Source: Myxococcales bacterium
Lineage (GTDB): Bacteria > Myxococcota_A > Polyangia > JAHFDS01
Assembly: GCA_023248855.1 (NCBI GenBank)
Contig: JAHFDS010000023.1
Coordinates: forward strand, 1 to 36,545
DNA length: 36,545 nt
Direction: 5' to 3'
Position 1 is the stretch's first letter; each line of letters opens with the position of its first letter. A program made the position numbers and the translations under genes. The notes under the pieces are model-generated. The model was not told the DNA's origin. It ran no database searches and saw only the letters and a list, made by a program, of their open reading frames with translations. Below are positions 15,886-23,410 of the stretch, in pieces.

Positions 15886-16700
15886 AGCCGACCTGGACCG
15901 CGCACCCTGGCTACGAGGACGTCCGCTACGAGACCTGGGACGGCATCGCCAAGGTCACGATCGCGCGCCCCGAGGTGCGTAACGCCTTTCGCCCGAAGAC
16001 CATCATCGAGCTCCAGCGCGCGTTCCAGGCGGCGCGCGAGGACGCGAGCGTCGGCGTCGTGATCCTGTGCGGCGAGGGTCCCGATGCCTTCTGCGCCGGC
16101 GGCGACCAGCGCGTGCGCGGCCACGGCGGCTACGTGGGCGCCGACGGCGTGCCGCGCCTGAACGTGCTCGATCTGCAGCGGCAGATCCGCACGCTGCCGA
16201 AGCCCGTCATCGCGATGGTGGCGGGCTACGCCGTGGGCGGTGGCCACGTGCTGCACCTCGTGTGCGACCTCACGATCGCCGCGGACAACGCGCGCTTCGG
16301 CCAGACCGGTCCCAGGGTCGGCAGCTTCGACGGCGGCTATGGCGCGGCGTACCTGGCGCGCATCGTCGGCCAGAAGAAGGCACGCGAGATCTGGTTCCTG
16401 TGCCGGCAGTACGACGCGCAGCAGGCGCTCGCCATGGGCCTTGTCAACACGGTCGTTCCGCTGGCCGATCTGGAGGCCGAGACGCTGCGCTGGTGCAAGG
16501 ACATCCTCGCGAACTCGCCCACCGCCCTGCGCCTGCTCAAGGCGGCCCTGAACGCCGACTGCGACGGACAGGCGGGTCTGCAGGAGCTGGCGGGCAACGC
16601 GACGCTGCTCTTCTACATGACCGAGGAGGCCAAGGAGGGCCAGCAGGCGTTCCTCGAGAAGCGCCCGCCCGACTACGCGAAGTTCGGGCGCCTGCCGTAG
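15882..16700 (+). CDS. menB: 1,4-dihydroxy-2-naphthoyl-CoA synthase
   Basis: This 272-residue crotonase-fold enzyme cyclises o-succinylbenzoyl-CoA to DHNA-CoA. It contains the MenB-specific stretches [75 protein letters not shown] and the C-terminal [15 protein letters not shown]. The oxyanion-hole and catalytic Asp region (SFDGG) is intact. It is the last gene of the operon, and ends three bases from the convergent parvulin-like gene with no visible terminator between, so opposing transcripts probably overlap. menC, menE and menA must lie elsewhere. Confidence 0.97.
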   Translation: MKPTWTAHPGYEDVRYETWDGIAKVTIARPEVRNAFRPKTIIELQRAFQAAREDASVGVVILCGEGPDAFCAGGDQRVRGHGGYVGADGVPRLNVLDLQRQIRTLPKPVIAMVAGYAVGGGHVLHLVCDLTIAADNARFGQTGPRVGSFDGGYGAAYLARIVGQKKAREIWFLCRQYDAQQALAMGLVNTVVPLADLEAETLRWCKDILANSPTALRLLKAALNADCDGQAGLQELAGNATLLFYMTEEAKEGQQAFLEKRPPDYAKFGRLP

Positions 16701-16703
16701 GCG

Positions 16704-17267
16704 TCAGGGCGGCTGCGGTCCGGGGCGTGCCAGGCGCGCCTCGACGCGCACGAGGTAGAGCCCCCGCGCGCCGGGATACGGCCCGCCCACCGCGCCCACG
16801 GCCTGCGCCGCGATGGCGGTCAGCGTCTCCCCCGACAGCCCCGCCGCCCCGGCCGGCTCTGTGAGGTCCACGTCCCCCACGTCACCGCCGTGGGCGCGTG
16901 ACGCAGGGTCCTCGCTGTAGCGCTTGACCAGCTCGGCGAAGCGGGTCGGGCTGGCGATGGCGAGCCTCGCCAGCCGATGGACGCGGTCGTGTGCGCCGCG
17001 CGTCTTGCCACGGACCACCAGGACGCGAAGCCGCGCCCGCGGGTGCGTCACGAGCTCGTCCGGCTCGGCCGGCTTCGGCAGGTCGTTCACCTCGACGCCG
17101 CTCGGCAGGACGCGACCACCGATGGGTCCAGGGGCGTCGCGGCCGGACCGCGCGAGGCGCCACGCCAGCAAGGCCGCGCCCGCGAGCGCCACCGTCGCGA
17201 CCGCGGCGAGGATGCCGCGACGCGTCCCCGCGTCGTGCCACCAGCCGAGGACATGCGGAGGCTTCAC
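16704..17267 (-). CDS. membrane-anchored parvulin-type (PpiC-like) peptidyl-prolyl isomerase
   Basis: This 187-residue protein has one transmembrane segment (about residues 18-38, RRGILAAVATVALAGAALLAWRLAR) and a periplasmic domain. Residues 70-175 follow the rotamase pattern: a strand with RLRVLVVRG, then SPTRFAELVKRYSEDPASRAHGGDVGDVDL, and a C-terminal GLYLVRVEARL. The usual HILV histidine is not obvious, so catalytic activity is uncertain and a chaperone role is possible. The start is GTG 17267, overlapping the hydrolase stop (GTGA); the 903-residue track ORF is mostly a shadow of the hydrolase and kinase genes. Confidence 0.75.
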   Translation of the reverse strand: MKPPHVLGWWHDAGTRRGILAAVATVALAGAALLAWRLARSGRDAPGPIGGRVLPSGVEVNDLPKPAEPDELVTHPRARLRVLVVRGKTRGAHDRVHRLARLAIASPTRFAELVKRYSEDPASRAHGGDVGDVDLTEPAGAAGLSGETLTAIAAQAVGAVGGPYPGARGLYLVRVEARLARPGPQPP

Positions 17268-18214
17268 CGGCGCGCGCGTCGGGGCGCGAGCCGCGACCAC
17301 ACGCGACGCCCCACCGCGCGTGACTCCTCGACCCAGCCGAGCGGCCGCGGAGCGACGATCGGCCGCCAAGCCTCGGGAGCTCCCGGCGTCGTGCTCTTCG
17401 GGAAGTAGCGCGCCGTCCCTGGTGGGAACGACCCCGGCTCTTCGAGGAACTCGAGGAGCACGCGGTTGAACGTACGTGGACGCCACACCGCGCTGCCGTG
17501 CCCGCAACGCGCGAGCACCGCCAGGCGTGCCCGCGGCAGGCGCGCGTGCAGCACGAGCGAGCCGTTGAAGAGCGCGTCGTTCTCGCCCACGAGGACCAGC
17601 GTATCCTGCGTGATACTCGCGAGATCGGGCCGCCGATCGCGCTTTCCGAGCAGGGCTCGCCCCGCGCGCAGCATGCCGCGCAGGTCCTCGTGCGAGGTCA
17701 TGCTGCGGGCCACCTCGCTCATGTGGGCCATGGGGACGCCACCCTGGGCCAGCCAGCGCCGGCGGATGAGCTCGCGCGCCGGCCTGATCTCGGCCGCAAT
17801 GGGCAACGTCGCCGCGGCCAAGAAGAGCGGCGCCGGCAGCGGTCCCGCGAGCGTGTCGCAAAGGACCAGCCGGTCGACCCGCGCGGGCGCGCGTAGGACG
17901 AGCTCCTGCGCGACCATGCCGCCCATCGACAGCCCCACCACGTGGGCGCGCGCGATCCCCAGCCGATCGAGGAGCCCGAGCGCATCGGCCGCCGAGCGAG
18001 CGAGCGCCAGCCGCTGCCGACCCACCGAGCGGGTCCGCCCGTGGCCGCGCGCGTCGGGCGCGATCACCCGGTAGCGCTCGGCGAGCGCCGCGCGCTGCAG
18101 CGCCCACATCCCGGAGGTCGCCGTGTAGCCGTGGAGCAAGAGGACGCACGGCGCGTCGGCGGGCCCAGCCTCCTCGTAGTAGAGCTCGACATCGTCGAGA
18201 TGAACGGTCGGCAC
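17264..18214 (-). CDS. alpha/beta hydrolase
   Basis: This 316-residue alpha/beta hydrolase fold protein begins at GTG 18214 (PTVHLDDVELYYEEAG), because upstream codons run into the divergent gene. It has the oxyanion motif LLLHGYTATSGMW, the nucleophile elbow VGLSMGGMVAQE, an acid in LVGENDALF and the histidine in ARCGHGSAVW, so the catalytic triad is complete. The general pattern is like 3-oxoadipate enol-lactonase/RsbQ-type enzymes. The C-terminal about 65 residues after the core (from GSFPPGTARYF) are extra and Arg/Pro-rich. It lies beside the men operon, so a MenH role is conceivable but unproven. Confidence 0.85.
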   Translation of the reverse strand: MPTVHLDDVELYYEEAGPADAPCVLLLHGYTATSGMWALQRAALAERYRVIAPDARGHGRTRSVGRQRLALARSAADALGLLDRLGIARAHVVGLSMGGMVAQELVLRAPARVDRLVLCDTLAGPLPAPLFLAAATLPIAAEIRPARELIRRRWLAQGGVPMAHMSEVARSMTSHEDLRGMLRAGRALLGKRDRRPDLASITQDTLVLVGENDALFNGSLVLHARLPRARLAVLARCGHGSAVWRPRTFNRVLLEFLEEPGSFPPGTARYFPKSTTPGAPEAWRPIVAPRPLGWVEESRAVGRRVWSRLAPRRARR

Positions 18215-18239
18215 GCCCGCATTGTATCCTCGACGCTGC

Positions 18240-20087
18240 ATGCGGGCGCTCCTGCTGACGCAGTGCGTGCAGGCCGACTTCGTGGCGCCCCTGCCCGAAG
18301 GGTCGGCGCTGCCGAGCCTGGTCCACGTCGGCCATGCCGAGGCGGAGCGCCTGTGTGGTCCCGCCGGCGCGCTCGCGGGCTTTCTGGCGGAGGCGCACGC
18401 AATCCCGGGCCGCGACCTCGGCATCGTGCACCTTTGCGATCAGCACGACCCGGTGCGAGATCGCGCGCACCTCGAGCGCTTTCGCCCACACTGCCTGGCC
18501 GGCACGCCCGGCGCGGCGCTGGTGGGCGGGCTCGAGGTCCGAGCGGCCGGTCGCGCGCGTATCGTGCGCGCGGGCGAGCTGGGCGACTTCGGCGACGGCG
18601 AGCTCGAGGCCAGCCTGGCCGAGCTGGCGCCACCGGACGAGCCCGTCCGAATCGCCGTGGTCGGCGTGTGGACCGACGCCAAGGTGTCGTTCCTGCTGTA
18701 TGACCTGTTCGTGCGCTTGGGCCAGCGCGTGGAGCTGGCCACCTCGTCGGCGCTGGTCGCCTCGCGCTCCCGCGGCGCGCACTTTGCTGCGCTCGAGCGC
18801 CTCGAGGGGCTGCTCGGTGTGCGCGTGCTGCACTCGCCGGGCGCGCTGCTCGACTGGCTCGTGCCGGCGCGTCCGCGCTGCGCTGCCGTGGTGTCGGATG
18901 CGGCAGCCGCCTGCGCGGAGGCGCCGCCGGGCTGGTCGGCCGACAGGCGTGCCGAGCGCGCGCTCCTGCTTGCGCAGCTCGCGCCGGGAGGTGCGACGCT
19001 GAGCCCGCTCGGTGGCGGCTTTTCGGGGGCCGAGGTGCTGCTCGCGCGCCCTTCCGATCCGCGGGCACCGGCGGCGGTGGTGAAGATTGGCACGAGGGAC
19101 GAGATCGCCCGCGAACGCTTCGGCAACGAGCGCGTGGCGCGCGTGCTGGGCGACGTGGTGCCCGCGCTCGAGGCCTGGCGCGAGGTGCACGAGCTCGGCG
19201 GCATGCGCCTCGAGCTCGCCGCCAGCGCGCACACCCCCGCCCCGCGGACCTTCCAGCGCATCGCGGCGGCCGACCCGGGCGACGCGACGACGGCGCTCCT
19301 CGGCGCCGCGCTCGAGGGCGCGCTCGACGGTGCGCTCGGCCGCCTCTACCGCACCGCCGAGCGCGACGTGTGCGATCTGCTCGAGACCTACGGCTTTGTC
19401 AATCGACTCGGCCACGCGCCCTTTGCCGCGTCGGTCGCGAAGAAGGCGGCCGCCGTGGCCGCCGAGAGCGGCGCCGACTCACCCGAGGCGCTGCTCCGTG
19501 GCGCGCTCGCCGACGATCGCTTCGTGACGCCCGAGGTGCTGTGGTCGCAGGTGCTGCCGGGCCGCTCGCTCGTGCGCGAGGTGCACGCGGCGCTCGTGCA
19601 CGGCGACCTCAACCTGCAGAACCTCTTGCTGTCCGCGGCGCCCGGCGCGACGCAGCCGGCGCGCCTTTGGATCATCGACTTCGCGCGCCTCGGCCGGCTG
19701 CCAGCCCTGACCGACTTCGCGAAGATCGAGAACGACCTCGCCTACATCCTGTGCCCGCTCGACGACGATCAGGCCCTCGCGCGCGCGGTGCGCCTGCAGG
19801 ACGCGCGCCTTCGCTCCTCCACCCTCGACGCCCCAGGCCTGGAGGCGCTGGCCGAGACGCCCGCCGAGCGCCGGCTCGCGCGACTGGTCGGGACCCTGCG
19901 GCGCATCGCCGCGCGCATCGACCCGCGCGGCCCGGCCGCGATGGACGAGTACCGCGCAGCTCTCTTGCGATACGCCGCGCACACGCTCGGCTTCGACGAG
20001 CCTTCACCCAGGCAGCGGGCGCTCGCGCTCTGCGCCTGCGGTCGCCTCGGCCACTGGCTCGCCCAGGTGGTCAGCGCGCGGGGGTGA
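18240..20087 (+). CDS. fusion of a degenerate isochorismatase-like domain to an APH-type (TCAD9-like) kinase
   Basis: This is a 615-residue two-domain protein. Residues 1-200 follow the cysteine-hydrolase (isochorismatase) fold: ALLLTQCVQADF at the start, and VVGVWTDAKVSFLLYDLFVRLG, where the family has T-x-x-C-V. Two catalytic positions appear replaced: the first-strand Asp by Cys9 and the nucleophile Cys by Lys148. Residues 250-615 form an aminoglycoside-phosphotransferase-like kinase with a glycine loop (LSPLGGGFSGAEVLL), Lys282 (VVKIG), catalytic loop LVHGDLNLQNLLL (Asp456, Asn461) and metal-binding IIDFARLG (Asp480), followed by DFAKIENDLAYIL, the pattern of ternary-complex-associated kinase domains. 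The kinase seems intact and the hydrolase seems dead. The substrate is unknown. Confidence 0.75.
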   Translation: MRALLLTQCVQADFVAPLPEGSALPSLVHVGHAEAERLCGPAGALAGFLAEAHAIPGRDLGIVHLCDQHDPVRDRAHLERFRPHCLAGTPGAALVGGLEVRAAGRARIVRAGELGDFGDGELEASLAELAPPDEPVRIAVVGVWTDAKVSFLLYDLFVRLGQRVELATSSALVASRSRGAHFAALERLEGLLGVRVLHSPGALLDWLVPARPRCAAVVSDAAAACAEAPPGWSADRRAERALLLAQLAPGGATLSPLGGGFSGAEVLLARPSDPRAPAAVVKIGTRDEIARERFGNERVARVLGDVVPALEAWREVHELGGMRLELAASAHTPAPRTFQRIAAADPGDATTALLGAALEGALDGALGRLYRTAERDVCDLLETYGFVNRLGHAPFAASVAKKAAAVAAESGADSPEALLRGALADDRFVTPEVLWSQVLPGRSLVREVHAALVHGDLNLQNLLLSAAPGATQPARLWIIDFARLGRLPALTDFAKIENDLAYILCPLDDDQALARAVRLQDARLRSSTLDAPGLEALAETPAERRLARLVGTLRRIAARIDPRGPAAMDEYRAALLRYAAHTLGFDEPSPRQRALALCACGRLGHWLAQVVSARG

Positions 20088-20091
20088 AGGG

Positions 20092-20754
20092 TCACGCCAG
20101 CGCAGGGGGCGAGATCGACCGCGGCGGCGACTCGACCATCGCGAGGCGTTCCCGGATGCGCCCGAGGCGCACGAGGTCCGAGTTGCGCTGGTAGATCGAC
20201 GCGAGATTCCGCAGCATGCGCGCGACGATGTCACGCTTCTTCGCGGCCGGCGCGCGCGCGGGATCCCCCTGGACCAGTCGCCTTGTGTCTTCCTTGGCGA
20301 GCTCGCGCCCGCGACGGAACGGATCGTAAAGGCGCCCCTGGAACCGCACCACGAAGTGCCCCGGCGCCGCGATGCCGTCGATGAGGAGGCCGAGCCGACC
20401 CCCGACCTCCATCAGCAGCACCGACAGCGAGATCGGGATACCGAGCCGCCGGTCGAGCACCTCGTTCAAGAAGCTGTTGCGCGGATCGTAGTACTCGCGC
20501 TCGTTCCCCGAAAAACCCAGCTCGCGGAAGAGGTGCTCGCGCAGAGCCAGGAAGCGTGCGCCCTCGTCGAGACGCAAGCCGCGGTCACGAAAGCCGTCCG
20601 CGAGCCCGTCGAGCCGCTCGACGTACGCGGCGACGTCGAGCCCTGGGTACTCGAGCTCCGCCACGAGCAGCGACGCGCGAGCGAGGTCGATCTCCGCGTC
20701 CTCGCGCGCGAGCGCATGCTGGAATGCGAAAGCGAGATCGGAGTCCGTCAACAC
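20092..20754 (-). CDS. SirB1/transglutaminase-like family protein
   Basis: This 220-residue protein matches the SirB1 (UPF0162) family, related to transglutaminase-like folds. The core is YYDPRNSFLNEVLDRRLGIPISLSVLLMEVGGRLGLLIDGIAAPGHFVVRF, followed by LYDPFRRGRELAKED. The classical catalytic Cys is not seen at the SLSVLLMEVG position, while the GHFVVR and DPF segments are kept, so enzymatic activity is doubtful, as for most of the family. The C-terminal region resembles a tetratricopeptide-like helix pair (RMLRNLASIYQRNSDLVRLGRI). Probable GTG start at 20754. It ends five bases from the convergent kinase fusion gene. The cellular role is unknown. Confidence 0.85.
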   Translation of the reverse strand: MLTDSDLAFAFQHALAREDAEIDLARASLLVAELEYPGLDVAAYVERLDGLADGFRDRGLRLDEGARFLALREHLFRELGFSGNEREYYDPRNSFLNEVLDRRLGIPISLSVLLMEVGGRLGLLIDGIAAPGHFVVRFQGRLYDPFRRGRELAKEDTRRLVQGDPARAPAAKKRDIVARMLRNLASIYQRNSDLVRLGRIRERLAMVESPPRSISPPALA

Positions 20755-20791
20755 CGGAATCTTTGCCCTCCATCAGGGCGAGGCCGCCAAG

Positions 20792-21034
20792 CTAGAAGCC
20801 GCCTGGTCCCTCGGTCACACGGATGGAGAGAAAGGTGCCGGGCACCGCGATCGTCTCCTTGGCCGTGTCGATGATGCGGCCCGCGGCGTCCTGCACCTCG
20901 ACGCGTGAGAGCTGGACCACCTGCACCGGCCCCGATGGCGGCCTGCACGAGGTCAAGTAGCCCACGACTCGCACGCCGGATTCGTAGTCGAGGGTCACGC
21001 GATGGCTGACCATGTTCCGCAGGTTGTCTTCCAT
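20792..21034 (-). CDS. small beta-rich protein of unknown function
   Basis: This 80-residue protein reads as alternating hydrophobic strands (HRVTLDYESGVRVVGYL, VQVVQLSRVEVQDAAGRII, TIAVPGTFLSIRV). It has no signal peptide, a single cysteine and no family I recognise. The start is the ATG at 21034. It is upstream of the SirB1-like gene with 37 bases between, so the two are probably co-transcribed. The paired hairpins at 21075-21223 lie in its upstream region and may affect its expression. Confidence 0.6.
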   Translation of the reverse strand: MEDNLRNMVSHRVTLDYESGVRVVGYLTSCRPPSGPVQVVQLSRVEVQDAAGRIIDTAKETIAVPGTFLSIRVTEGPGGF

Positions 21035-21074
21035 GACCCGACCTGCATATCACAGGTCGACGCGCCCGGCCGCT

Positions 21075-21105
21075 CACAGGGTTGGCTGAAATAGCCAACC
21101 CTGTG
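21075..21105. repeat. perfect 13-bp hairpin
   Basis: CACAGGGTTGGCT (21075-21087) and AGCCAACCCTGTG (21093-21105) form a perfect stem with a five-base loop (GAAAT). It lies 41 bases upstream of the small protein's ATG. There is no T-run on either side, so it is not a standard terminator. Its outer bases ACAGGGT are the same as those of the neighbouring 16-bp hairpin. Confidence 0.8.
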
Positions 21106-21176
21106 GTGTTTCTCCCGCTCCGGGCTCCGCCCTGCGCGGGTCCCTTCGCGGCCTTGGGGCGGCCCGGCGGCCGCGG

Positions 21177-21223
21177 TGACAGGGTCGATCGAGGTGTGTT
21201 CGTTATTTCGATCGACCCTGTCA
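21177..21223. repeat. perfect 16-bp hairpin ending at a stop codon
   Basis: TGACAGGGTCGATCGA (21177-21192) and TCGATCGACCCTGTCA (21208-21223) form a perfect stem with a 15-base loop. The right arm begins exactly at the TGA stop of the CcmI-like lipoprotein gene on the minus strand. With the 13-bp hairpin it brackets about 70 bases of GC-rich spacer. It may protect the 3' end of the lipoprotein mRNA or be part of a REP- or MITE-like repeat; no T-run is present. Confidence 0.8.
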
Positions 21224-21868
21224 GAGCACCCTGTCGAGCTTCACGACGGCGGCAGTGGCAGGAATGGTGACGGCCACCTGGCCGGTGACGTCACCCGGCT
21301 GCTTAGTCATCGCGTCGCCGTCCTTGTCCACCCGGACGACCACGAACACGCGGCCCGCGAACGACGACCCTCCCGTCATGGCCTTCGACCCGTCGATGTC
21401 GAATCTGAGCGGCCAGGTGCCCACGGTGAGCTTGTCCACGGCCACGAGCGGTCCGGGCGCACCACCCTGATCCGCCCGCACGGCCAGGAACACCACGTCG
21501 CCCGACTTGACCCTGTCCTTGAGCGCCGGCGCAAGCTCGATCGTCCCCGTGATGCGCTGCTTGGGATCGATCGCAGCCTTGGTCTCGCCGGCGGGGGGAT
21601 GGCCCGCCGCCAGCGCGCCGCCCGGCTGCGGGCTGTCGCCCATCGGAGGGTGGCCCACCGGCAGGGCACCCGCGGCGCCACCCACGGGCGGGTGGCCGGC
21701 CGGTAGGGCCTGATCTCCCACTTCTTCATGCACCTCCCGCGGGGCGGCGCCGCCAGCGCCGGGGGACGGGGCGGAGGCAGGCAAGCCCGGCAACGCGGGG
21801 GCGGAGGGCGCAGCGGTGCGACGCTCGCACGCCGCGACAAGCAAGAACGAACAGAGAAGCAAGCGCAT
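21221..21868 (-). CDS. lipoprotein with CcmI/CycH-like C-terminal domain and GHPP repeats
   Basis: This 215-residue lipoprotein starts at MRLLLCSFLLVAAC (lipobox LVAAC, Cys14). Residues about 15-100 are Pro/Gly/Ala-rich and hold three GHPP motifs (LPAGHPPVG, LPVGHPPMG, LAAGHPPAG). The C-terminus (about 108-210, ITGTIELAPALKDRVKSGDVVFLAVRA ... SKAMTGGSSFAGRVFVVVRVDKDGDAMTKQPGDVTGQ) matches the periplasmic C-terminal domain of the cytochrome c maturation protein CcmI/CycH, which holds apocytochrome c. The membrane and TPR parts of CcmI are missing. A role in cytochrome or heme protein handling is inferred. It is divergent from the mannanase gene. Confidence 0.75.
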   Translation of the reverse strand: MRLLLCSFLLVAACERRTAAPSAPALPGLPASAPSPGAGGAAPREVHEEVGDQALPAGHPPVGGAAGALPVGHPPMGDSPQPGGALAAGHPPAGETKAAIDPKQRITGTIELAPALKDRVKSGDVVFLAVRADQGGAPGPLVAVDKLTVGTWPLRFDIDGSKAMTGGSSFAGRVFVVVRVDKDGDAMTKQPGDVTGQVAVTIPATAAVVKLDRVL

Positions 21869-21960
21869 GCGGCAAGCATAGAGCGCAGGCAGCGCGAGCG
21901 CATCCGCGGCGGGGACCGAGCGCGGTTGCCGGATCGCACCCCGGGTGCCATCCTGGAGCG

Positions 21961-23223
21961 GTGCGCGGGGGGCTGCTTCTGGCCGCGTCGATCGCGCTGG
22001 GGTGCGGCGGCATGTCCAACCAGGATCGCGAGGGCACGGCAGACGACCGCTTCGTGCGCGTCGGCACTGGAGACGGGCCGCCTCGGTTCGTGCTGGGTGG
22101 CGAGCCGTTCGCGTTCGTGGCCACGAACGCGTACTTCCTGCAGGAGGAGGCGACACGCGAGCTGGCGGGCCGCGCCACCACGTGGGTCGACGAGACGCTC
22201 GCCAAGTCGGCCGCGCTCGGCGCGCGCGTGGTCCGCACCTGGGCGTTCAACGACGAGCCCAGCCGCGACACGGCGATCCAGCGGGCACCCCTGGTCTACG
22301 ACGAGGCCGGGTTGCGCGGCCTGGACCTGGTGCTGGTCAAGGCGCGCGAGCACGATCTGCGCGTCGTGCTGTCCCTCGTGAACTACTGGGACGACTATGG
22401 AGGCTTTCGGCAATACGCGCGCTGGCACGGACACGCCGACGCGGTCACGGGCGATCCGCGCTTCTACACCGATCGCGCCATCGTCGAGCACTTCAAGACG
22501 CACCTCGAGCACGTGATCGGCCGCGTCAACACGTTCTCGGGCGTCGGCTACTGGGAGGATCCGACGATCTTCGCGTGGGAGCTGGCGAACGAGCCTCGCG
22601 GCGCGGGCCTGGGCGACCAGGGCGAAAAGCTGCGCGCGTGGATCGACGACGTCGCCGGCCACGTGCGCGTGCTGGCGCCGAACCACCTCGTCACGACGGG
22701 CGAGGAGGGCTTCGACAGCGCCGCCGCAGGATACGACGCCGCCTTCTGGCGCGGCGCCAACGGCCACTGGATGTCCTCGCTCCAGCAGAGCTTCGCGCTG
22801 AACGTGGCGTCGCCGTTCGTGGATTTCGGGAGCGTGCACTTCTATCCCGAACGCTACGGCTGGCCTCCGCCAATGGCCGACGAGGCCGGCCGCCGCTGGA
22901 TCCGCGAGCACGCCGCGATCTCCGCCTCGCAAGGGAAGCCCCTGTTCGTGGGCGAATTCGGTCTCCTCGGCGAGACCGCGCCCGATGCCCGCTTCTTGCT
23001 CGCCGAGCGCCGCGCCCTCTACAGGTCGTGGCTGGCCGAGGCCGCAATCAGCGCCGGCGGCGCCGCAATCTGGCAGCTCGTCTACGACGAGCGCCCCGAC
23101 TGGGACCCGTTCTCGTTCCGCTACCTCGATGGCACCCGCGCCGACGATCCCCGCAACCGCTACGCGGACGTGGTGTCGTCGGCCGCGGAATCGCTCCTGC
23201 CGCGCGCCGTTCCATTACCCTAA
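21961..23223 (+). CDS. glycoside hydrolase family 5 lipoprotein, endo-beta-1,4-mannanase-like
   Basis: This 420-residue lipoprotein has signal MRGGLLLAASIALGCGG (lipobox ALGC, Cys15) and a GTG start. The GH5 barrel includes FVATNAYFLQEEATR, GARVVRTWAFND, LRVVLSLVNYWDDYGG, the acid/base glutamate in EDPTIFAWELANEPRG, the SVHFYPERYGW strand and the nucleophile in KPLFVGEFGLLG. This is the GH5 subfamily 7 pattern of mannan endo-1,4-beta-mannosidases. It is likely anchored to the cell surface or outer membrane for polysaccharide breakdown. A beta-mannosidase or related exo-enzyme cannot be excluded. It is a single-gene unit divergent from the CcmI-like lipoprotein. Confidence 0.9.
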   Translation: MRGGLLLAASIALGCGGMSNQDREGTADDRFVRVGTGDGPPRFVLGGEPFAFVATNAYFLQEEATRELAGRATTWVDETLAKSAALGARVVRTWAFNDEPSRDTAIQRAPLVYDEAGLRGLDLVLVKAREHDLRVVLSLVNYWDDYGGFRQYARWHGHADAVTGDPRFYTDRAIVEHFKTHLEHVIGRVNTFSGVGYWEDPTIFAWELANEPRGAGLGDQGEKLRAWIDDVAGHVRVLAPNHLVTTGEEGFDSAAAGYDAAFWRGANGHWMSSLQQSFALNVASPFVDFGSVHFYPERYGWPPPMADEAGRRWIREHAAISASQGKPLFVGEFGLLGETAPDARFLLAERRALYRSWLAEAAISAGGAAIWQLVYDERPDWDPFSFRYLDGTRADDPRNRYADVVSSAAESLLPRAVPLP

Positions 23224-23244
23224 TTTTGGTGTCGCGCAGAGACG

Positions 23245-23349
23245 GGACACTAGAGCGCGCGCAATGCGCCTCGGGGGGCAGATTGGCCGGGCTTTGCCTG
23301 GACAAGCTGGGGGGGAGCGAGGCTCCCCCCCAGAAAACAGCTAGTGTCC
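23245..23349. repeat. inverted-repeat-bounded element with internal G/C hairpin
   Basis: GGACACTAG (23245-23253) and CTAGTGTCC (23341-23349) are perfect arms, and GCGCA just outside both extends the match. Inside is a perfect 12-base stem, CTGGGGGGGAGC (23307-23318) and GCTCCCCCCCAG (23322-23333), with a three-base loop. It occupies the gap between the convergent mannanase and Cys-rich lipoprotein genes. It has no coding potential. It could be a bidirectional transcription barrier or a small non-autonomous element. Confidence 0.55.
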
Positions 23350-23410
23350 TGCGCAGGATCGCGGTCGCCTGCGCCCGGCGAATAATGATGCGAACTTCGA
23401 ATACAGGACC

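Noticed and set aside
17268-19415. N-terminal 700 residues of the 903-residue ORF containing the parvulin-like protein
   Set aside because: It is a shadow of the hydrolase and the kinase fusion; the real start is GTG 17267.
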